Positions 58,856-64,000 of a stretch of DNA of 64,000 nucleotides are shown here, one piece after another. The stretch is from Morella rubra (Eukaryota > Streptophyta > Magnoliopsida > Fagales > Myricaceae), in NCBI GenBank assembly GCA_003952965.2, contig CM025855.1, positions 30,341,938-30,405,937 on the forward strand, written 5' to 3'. Each line of letters opens with the position of its first letter. Position 1 is the first letter of the stretch. The notes under the pieces are model-generated. The model did not search any database. It saw only the letters and a list, made by a program, of their open reading frames with translations, and was not told where the DNA came from. Both the position numbers and the translations under genes were made by a program.

Positions 58856-59372
58856 ATGGATTACGTATTGAACCAAGTTGGCTTGTATTCGTTCAGCAAG
58901 AAGGCTAACAAGGAGATCGACTCTGTCGGCGATGATACCAACTCATTATCAACCAGTATTGAAGGTGAAGCCAAATGGTTGGTTAATAAGCTCAAAGGAA
59001 AAATGCAAAAGCCATTGACAGAGCTGCTAAAAGAGTATGACATGGCACTAGGGATTTCCCCTCATGATGCGACAAATTGCGTATTATGAGTTCAATGAAG
59101 AGACACGAAAGCTTACAGTCTACATACCGACAGTTTGTGAAGTGGGCTACAGGGACTCATCTGTCTTGCTCTTTTTCACCATTGTTACTGGGTATCTGGA
59201 GAAAGGGAAGCTAGTTGACATAGAGGGGATGAAAACAAAGGTGATTATATGGGTAAAAGTAACTTGTATCTCATTTGATGGATCGAAGCTACATTTCACA
59301 GCTAGGATGAGCAAAACCGGGAGCAGAGATGGTATATTGAAGTTCTGAAGCAACATGCCTTTTATCAATATG
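58856..59372 (+). pseudogene. DUF538-family gene captured by the Pack-MULE, frameshifted
   Basis: A TTATAAAG box (58695-58702) and CT-rich leader precede an ATG at 58856. The frame reads MDYVLNQVGLYSFSKKANKE through VNKLKGKMQKPLTELLKEYD then MALGISPHDATN. It is then broken by about 7 extra bases near 59078-59084. DUF538 text resumes in the next frame at 59085: YEFNEETRKLTVYIPTVCEV, GYRDSSVLLFF, TGYLEKGKLVDIEGMKTKVI, WVKVTCISFDGSKLHFTARM. A second disruption near 59330 changes the expected end (SRDAYEVL-like) to SRDGILKF and a stop. DUF538 proteins are small plant proteins of poorly defined role, some linked to stress and trichome development. Most DUF538 genes are intronless, so DNA-level capture is as likely as capture of a cDNA. 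Confidence 0.85.
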
Positions 59373-60153
59373 TTCTTCCCTTTCAGTTCTTGGACAGGCT
59401 TGCTTGCTTCCCTCATGATTGGCTACTGTAAGGACATAGACAGTCGAATGATTGAATCCTATTTAAAGTGTTACCGAAAAAAAAACACCCATTCCTTACT
59501 TATCAGCCCCTCTCGTACGACTCAACTTTTGCTTTTCTCAAACACTTTCTGATTGCAACTCGCTTTGATCTCTATACTGCTTGGTTCATATTCGTTGTTT
59601 AAACCCCTTCAACTATAAACTCTGTATCCCCCCATTCTGATTTCCACAGCTGCCCAAACCACCTTTCTCCATCTCTTACTATCCCTTTGCTTGAGTTCAA
59701 AGAAACTCATCTGATCTTTCTTTATATAGTTCTAGATTTTGAAAGGATACCCATTGAGATTAACAGATATAGTGAAGTAGAAGAAAGAAAAAACAATGAT
59801 GCATCGTTGCAGCGGCTCCCACGGGAATATGGTGGGGCCGTGTACGCGTGGACTGTTTCACACCCAAAGCACCTTATGCTATTCTCTATGCCCAACCACG
59901 GCCCTATGAAGAATCGGAAATGTATTCCTTCACATCATCTTCGACTTCTGTGGATTGCACCATATCTTTAGGAACTCCATCTACACGTCTGATGGAAGAT
60001 GACGAAAAGCGATGACGCTTTGCTTCTTCTGTGTCTAACTTTTGCTGGGACTTGTTACAGACCAAGATTTTTCACAAGGCAGTGCAGCTTCAGTGCTTCA
60101 CGGCATGGCATAAGTTGCAAATGGAGGAAATTCAAAAAGGAAATGAGAGGAAT

Positions 60154-60312
60154 TTTGAGGTAGATCTTGCGGATGAGAAGAGTGACTCCTACAGAGTGCA
60201 AACAAATTAAGGTTAGAGCAAGCGTTTAGAGAAAATGAGAGAACTTTGAGGTAGATCTTGCGGAAGGTTCTGCGAAGAATGAACTGAGAAATTTGAGGTA
60301 GATCTTGTGCAG
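60154..60312. repeat. Three spaced copies of a ~20-bp unit inside the right Pack-MULE arm
   Basis: TTTGAGGTAGATCTTGCGGA occurs at 60154-60173 and 60245-60264, and as TTTGAGGTAGATCTTGTGCA at 60292-60311. GAGAATGAGAG-like sequence precedes each. The copies lie just inside the right TIR and are absent from the left arm. Confidence 0.8.
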
Positions 60313-60572
60313 AAGTGAGAGACTTGTGGGATAGGTTTCGCTTATGTGGACTTGAGTGCTTAGGGAGTTGAGCTGATATGGAGAGATTAAATGGCGTTGA
60401 AGGTTGATGTGGAGTCCTTTCCGTCAAATGAGCTAACGGAATGACGAGGAGGGACTAACGGCAAACGGAGCTGATATCATAGGGACTAAATTTATGCTTT
60501 TCATATCACGGGGACCAAATCGATTTTCGCGTAAAGTACAAGGACCAATTTTGCATTTATCCCTATACTTTA

Positions 60573-61237
60573 AGATAGAGGAAGAATTACTCTCATCTAA
60601 TCTCTTTAACTCTTTTGACATGTACATTTGAGATCAGACAGTTAGCAATGCCACTTTGTTCGGCTTGGTGCAAGCATGTGAACCATCATTGCATCCTCTT
60701 CAAGATACATGTGAAAGTTGCTCTGCTGAAAACATGATGGATTGGAGATGACACCGAAGAGGACCCTGGATGTTTCTCATATATGGGATTGGTCATTTCG
60801 GACACATTTTGGTGTGATCAGCTTCAGATGGACAAACTTAGGCATTCTTTACTAGAAAGTGATCATGAAACAATCCCTTGAAAACTAAGAAAAAAAGAAT
60901 TTAACCGGCCAGCATTGAATGAAGTACTTTTTTGGCCAGAGATGTCATGTTGTAGCTTCTCTCTTGCTCTTGATTTGTAAGGTAAAACCCTAGGCACTGA
61001 TCAGCTTCAGACTGCGGACTCACAGGTTCCACCAACAGGTTAATTCCAACACCCAAGATTCGTATATAATGGTGCAGTTCACCTTTTTCCTTGCTTGTTG
61101 CTTCTCGTTTCAACTTTCTCTTAGATGCAGCCATTTGACCACTTGCAACCCTAAAGGCCATGTGAGCTCACTTCAAATTTCACATCTAGTCACCTCCTCA
61201 TAAATCGATCTCAGTGCTCTATCTGTCTCTTTCAGAA
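60573..61237 (-). other. Pack-MULE to PPR interval with an 86-codon frame
   Basis: A minus-strand frame at 61161-60901 starts MAFRVASGQMAASKRKLKRE and ends SLAKKVLHSMLAG. It begins 77 bases beyond the PPR stop codon, so it may simply be PPR 3' UTR. I do not recognise the protein. Other sequence here shows no gene. Confidence 0.35.
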
Positions 61238-62662
61238 TTAAGCGACCTCAATCCAACTACATCCAACATCTTTCTTTAATCCTCTCTCTTTCATCACCTC
61301 CCTCAACTGCTCAATCTCATCCCACATACCAAATTTTGCATATAAATTTGATAACATGACATAAACCCCCGCATTTTGAGGATCTAAGTCAAGTGCCTTT
61401 TGAGCAGCCAACTTTCCCAACTCAATATTTCCACACTCATTGCTGGCCCTAAGCAAAGCTCCCCACATGGAAACACTGCAACTACCATGCCCCTTACAGA
61501 GCATCTCATTCACCAGCTTCCATGCCCTCTCCAGCTGACCAGCCCTACAAAGCAAGTCAATCAGACAACTGTAGTGCTCTGGCCCAGGGACCAACCCAAA
61601 GTCATGAGTCATGGATTCAAAAAGCTTGACCCCGAGGTTCACTTGGCCAGTGTGACCACAAGCAGAAAGGACTGTAACAAATGCGACCCTATCCGGTTTA
61701 ATACCTTCTTTTAACATCTCTTGGTGTAATCGAACAACTTCTTTAAAGTGACCACTTCTACCATACACACCAAGTATTGAAGTCCATAGAACAACATCCC
61801 TTTGACATTCTACTCTTCCAATTCCTGCTAAATTAAAGACTTGCCGAGCCTTCCCTACTAGGCCACACCTGCCATACAATTCAATCAATGAACTCTGCAG
61901 AAACACGTCCTTTTCCACGTCATATATTGTGCGAATCAAAAAGGCATGAACCTGCATCCCCAATTTAATAGCAGGTAGCCCAGCACAAGCACGTAATGTT
62001 GCTGACAATGTAAAGTTGTCATGATCCAAATTCAACACTGGCATCTTACGAATCAGTTCAAGTCCCTCAAGCCACATCTTAGCCTCAGCATAACCTGATA
62101 GAAGTGCATTAGCACACACCGTGTTCTTCACAGGAATTTCTTCGAACATCACTTCTGCATCCTCGATGACCAACGACTTTGCATATAAATCAACCAGAGC
62201 GCTTCCTACGAATACACTGGATGACCAACCTGATTTGGCTACCATGGCATGTACCTGCTGCCCGAATCGAACATTTCTGATAGATGAGGAAGCTGTCAAA
62301 GAGCTACATAAAGTGTATGTATCTATAGTTACTCCATTCATGTGCATGAAAGAAAAGGTCTTTAGCGCATCAAATGCAAACCCATTTCGACTAAAGTCGG
62401 ATAACATTACATTGAAAGGTATTGGGTTCCTGGGGTTCATGCACTTGAACAAACTCGTCAATGTTGGGACAATATTTGCGTGACTGGATGAGGTGTATGA
62501 ATAGATGAGTTCAGAGGAAAAAGCAAGGGATCTAAAGAGCAAGCCTCGGTGAGCATGGAGCTTCGGAATCCCTAGAAGATTCTTGCATCGAGAACAATGG
62601 TTTAAGAAGCCTGCGATAGAATCTAAGCTGGGTGTATTGTGGAAATGGCATTGATTGGACAT
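61238..62662 (-). CDS. Pentatricopeptide repeat protein, PLS class with E domain
   Basis: Intronless, 474 aa, minus strand. About ten PPR motifs run from residue ~80 to ~430, for example PFNVMLSDFSRNGFAFDALK, SVFVGSALVDLYAKSLVIED, VVLWTSILGVYGRSGHFKEV and DRVAFVTVLSACGHTGQVNL. The end (AGVYVMLSNLYAKFGMWDEI, then MKERGLKKDVGCSWIEV) is a typical E motif without a DYW deaminase domain. Such proteins are imported into mitochondria or chloroplasts and bind single RNA sites, often for C-to-U editing together with a separate DYW partner. The N-terminus has a short Cys- and His-containing lead-in rather than a classic Arg/Ser-rich targeting peptide, so the organelle is uncertain. The length is on the short side for the class. 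No frameshift or stop is seen. Confidence 0.93.
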   Translation of the reverse strand: MSNQCHFHNTPSLDSIAGFLNHCSRCKNLLGIPKLHAHRGLLFRSLAFSSELIYSYTSSSHANIVPTLTSLFKCMNPRNPIPFNVMLSDFSRNGFAFDALKTFSFMHMNGVTIDTYTLCSSLTASSSIRNVRFGQQVHAMVAKSGWSSSVFVGSALVDLYAKSLVIEDAEVMFEEIPVKNTVCANALLSGYAEAKMWLEGLELIRKMPVLNLDHDNFTLSATLRACAGLPAIKLGMQVHAFLIRTIYDVEKDVFLQSSLIELYGRCGLVGKARQVFNLAGIGRVECQRDVVLWTSILGVYGRSGHFKEVVRLHQEMLKEGIKPDRVAFVTVLSACGHTGQVNLGVKLFESMTHDFGLVPGPEHYSCLIDLLCRAGQLERAWKLVNEMLCKGHGSCSVSMWGALLRASNECGNIELGKLAAQKALDLDPQNAGVYVMLSNLYAKFGMWDEIEQLREVMKERGLKKDVGCSWIEVA

Positions 62663-63829
62663 GGAAATTGGAAGCTAGCAATGAAGTTTAGAAGTAGACA
62701 TATGTTACTGGTGCGTTTCGGTGACAACTACCAAAATTTTAACCTAATTAAAAAAATTATAAAATACGCTCTCTGAAATCATTTCTTTTACTGTAATATT
62801 TATTTAAATATTTTTTTTCTTTATTTTTTTTTTATTTATCCTTATCAACTATCTTTACTATTTTTCATTTTTTAACAATTCTTATAAATTATTTTATTTT
62901 TTCATCAACTCTCTATCTTTAAAATTTTAATCACTCTAAAATTTTAACATTCAAACACAAAAACACCACAATACGTAATAAAATACTCCAATTTTTCTAA
63001 AATGGGCAGGGACTTGTGCCATGAGCTTCAGTTAGTGAGAAAGAGTGGATTAATTACTCAATCACTGTATTACATCGTATATTTACCATTTGGTGAGAGT
63101 TGCACGTTCACTTCCTGATGTCAGGAACAGTTTGGTTTAGCATGGAAATATGTCCATATCTATAGTAATTTTGGTCAAGAAAATTGCACTGAATTGGAGA
63201 GGTGGTGGTTTTTATTGGTGGGGTTTTCACATCACATGATAAGACACTGTTCCAAATCAAAAGTTTGCGAATATAGGTGGGGTATTTCTTGCACTTCTCA
63301 ATTTTTTGCTTTCTATTTGACGTGAGGTTACTCCACAGACAACACTCCAGTACATTTTGAAAGAAGTTCCCTAATTATTGGTTTCATTATTAATACTTAT
63401 TGGTTCTGGAAGCTGTGGATGAAGCATTCGTGAAATCTCGGGCTTGGCCATTACACAAGGGCGTTCGTTTTTCAAAATTTCGGAAAATATTTTTAAAATT
63501 TTGAGAATCTTTATTTTATTAAAATTTATTAAAATTTGTAAAAAATAGAGTGTATACGTGTAAAAGTTAAAAATTTTAGAATGTGTTTATTTTGTTAGAA
63601 ATTTTCATATCCTAAAATTTTAAAAAAAAAATACCACCTAAATGGGATCCCGCTCATTTTCTTTAATAGCCTAGTTAAGGTTGATTCATAAATGAGATTT
63701 CTTTATATTTCGATTTTGTTTCTAACCATCTAATGCAAGTCTTTCAGTATTATTTAGAAAAAAAAAAAAAAAAAAACAAAGATCGAGAAAAACTGTCTTT
63801 GCTCTGATTGTAAACATTTCAATGATCAA
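62663..63829. other. PPR upstream region and AT-rich intergenic DNA
   Basis: The PPR leader and promoter lie in the first few hundred bases. Positions 62740-63000 are extremely AT-rich, and 63480-63640 holds TTAAAATTT-type repeated words that resemble decayed MITE arms, but no ends were matched. A run of about 18 A residues lies near 63759-63776. Confidence 0.4.
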
Positions 63830-64000
63830 TTGTATTGATCAAGGGAGCAAAGAGTCACCCGTAAGAATATCCACGGGAATACTAGAACTATTACAAATTC
63901 CAGAAAAGTGGTTTGCAGCAGCCCATTTCGCAAGGAGATGAGCTTGCTGGTTCTGTCGGCGAGGGACCCAAGAGATGGACAGTCCGGGTGCTGCAAAAAA
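63830..64000 (-). mobile_element. LINE RNase H tail, cut by the window end
   Basis: The minus strand from 64000 leftward reads FFAAPGLSISWVPRRQNQQA then HLLAKWAAANHFSGICNSSS. VPRRxNxxAHxLAKxA is the C-terminal RNase H signature of plant LINE ORF2. The frame is open to a stop near 63840, and the rest of the element lies beyond the window. Confidence 0.75.

Larger units (their letters stand above)
58440..60563. mobile_element. Pack-MULE-like element carrying a DUF538 gene fragment
   Basis: A 2,124-bp element with terminal inverted repeats of about 200 bp. The left end is GGAATAAATGTAAAATTAGT; the right end, reversed, is GGGATAAATGCAAAATTGGT. Shared inner landmarks are TTTACGCGAAAAT, GATTTGGTCC, TCATTCCGTTAGCTCATTTG and TTTAATCTCTCCA. 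It is flanked by a perfect 9-bp direct repeat, TATACTTTA (58431-58439 and 60564-60572). Long TIRs plus a 9-bp duplication define a Mutator-like element. There is no transposase; instead the interior holds a promoter-like leader, a DUF538 gene with frameshifts, and unrelated sequence. This is the structure of a Pack-MULE. It sits between YAF9A and the PPR gene. Confidence 0.93.

Noticed and set aside
59687-59971. 94-codon frame inside the Pack-MULE as a second captured gene
   Set aside because: It has no motif I recognise and no splice structure; capture of a second fragment is possible but unsupported.
61400-62483. Plus-strand frames of 104 and 120 codons
   Set aside because: They are antisense shadows of the intact PPR gene.

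Overview
This is nuclear DNA from a flowering plant, most likely a eudicot and plausibly a woody one. It is AT-rich with long non-coding stretches, has GT-AG spliced genes with small internal exons, and carries plant-specific families: SAUR, PPR, the EGY chloroplast protease, YEATS/YAF9, DUF538 and CYP716 cytochromes P450. Plant LINE, Ty1-copia, Ty3-gypsy, MULE and CACTA-type debris is abundant. No bacterial, organellar or viral genes are evident.

Layout. 1-6.3 kb: a decayed LAMMER (AFC-type) kinase gene fragment, then CACTA-like subterminal repeats, inside a locally duplicated block. 6.3-16 kb: a transposon graveyard. A LINE of about 3.3 kb is split by a truncated chromodomain gypsy element and by a MITE, followed by a second gypsy fragment and two palindromic TIR elements, one with a perfect 9-bp target duplication. 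16.5-25.3 kb: a complete 10-exon gene for the chloroplast membrane metalloprotease EGY2 (556 aa), with a short LINE in intron 4. 26.9-36.5 kb: three tandem CYP716-type P450 copies, all broken by frameshifts or stops, with a reversed copia remnant between copies 1 and 2. 38.3-38.8 kb: a GC-rich intronless SAUR gene. 38.8-49.8 kb: gene-poor, with MITEs and LINE tails. 49.9-50.2 kb (minus): a SAUR50-like gene. 54.1-57.8 kb (minus): a 6-exon YAF9A/TAF14b/GAS41-type YEATS gene (271 aa). 58.44-60.56 kb: a 2.1-kb Pack-MULE-like element with about 200-bp terminal inverted repeats, an exact 9-bp target duplication and a captured, frameshifted DUF538 gene. 61.2-62.7 kb (minus): an intact intronless PPR gene (474 aa). 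The window ends in another LINE tail.

The five intact genes (EGY2, two SAURs, YAF9A, PPR) are unrelated housekeeping or signalling loci with no visible shared pathway. The most distinctive features are the Pack-MULE with its captured gene, the wholly pseudogenised CYP716 tandem array (a family that oxidises triterpene scaffolds), and the nested transposon stack. I saw no convincing tRNA, rRNA, known miRNA precursor or CRISPR array. Exon boundaries were placed by reading GT/AG sites and frame continuity by eye, and family names rest on remembered conserved motifs, not on database searches.
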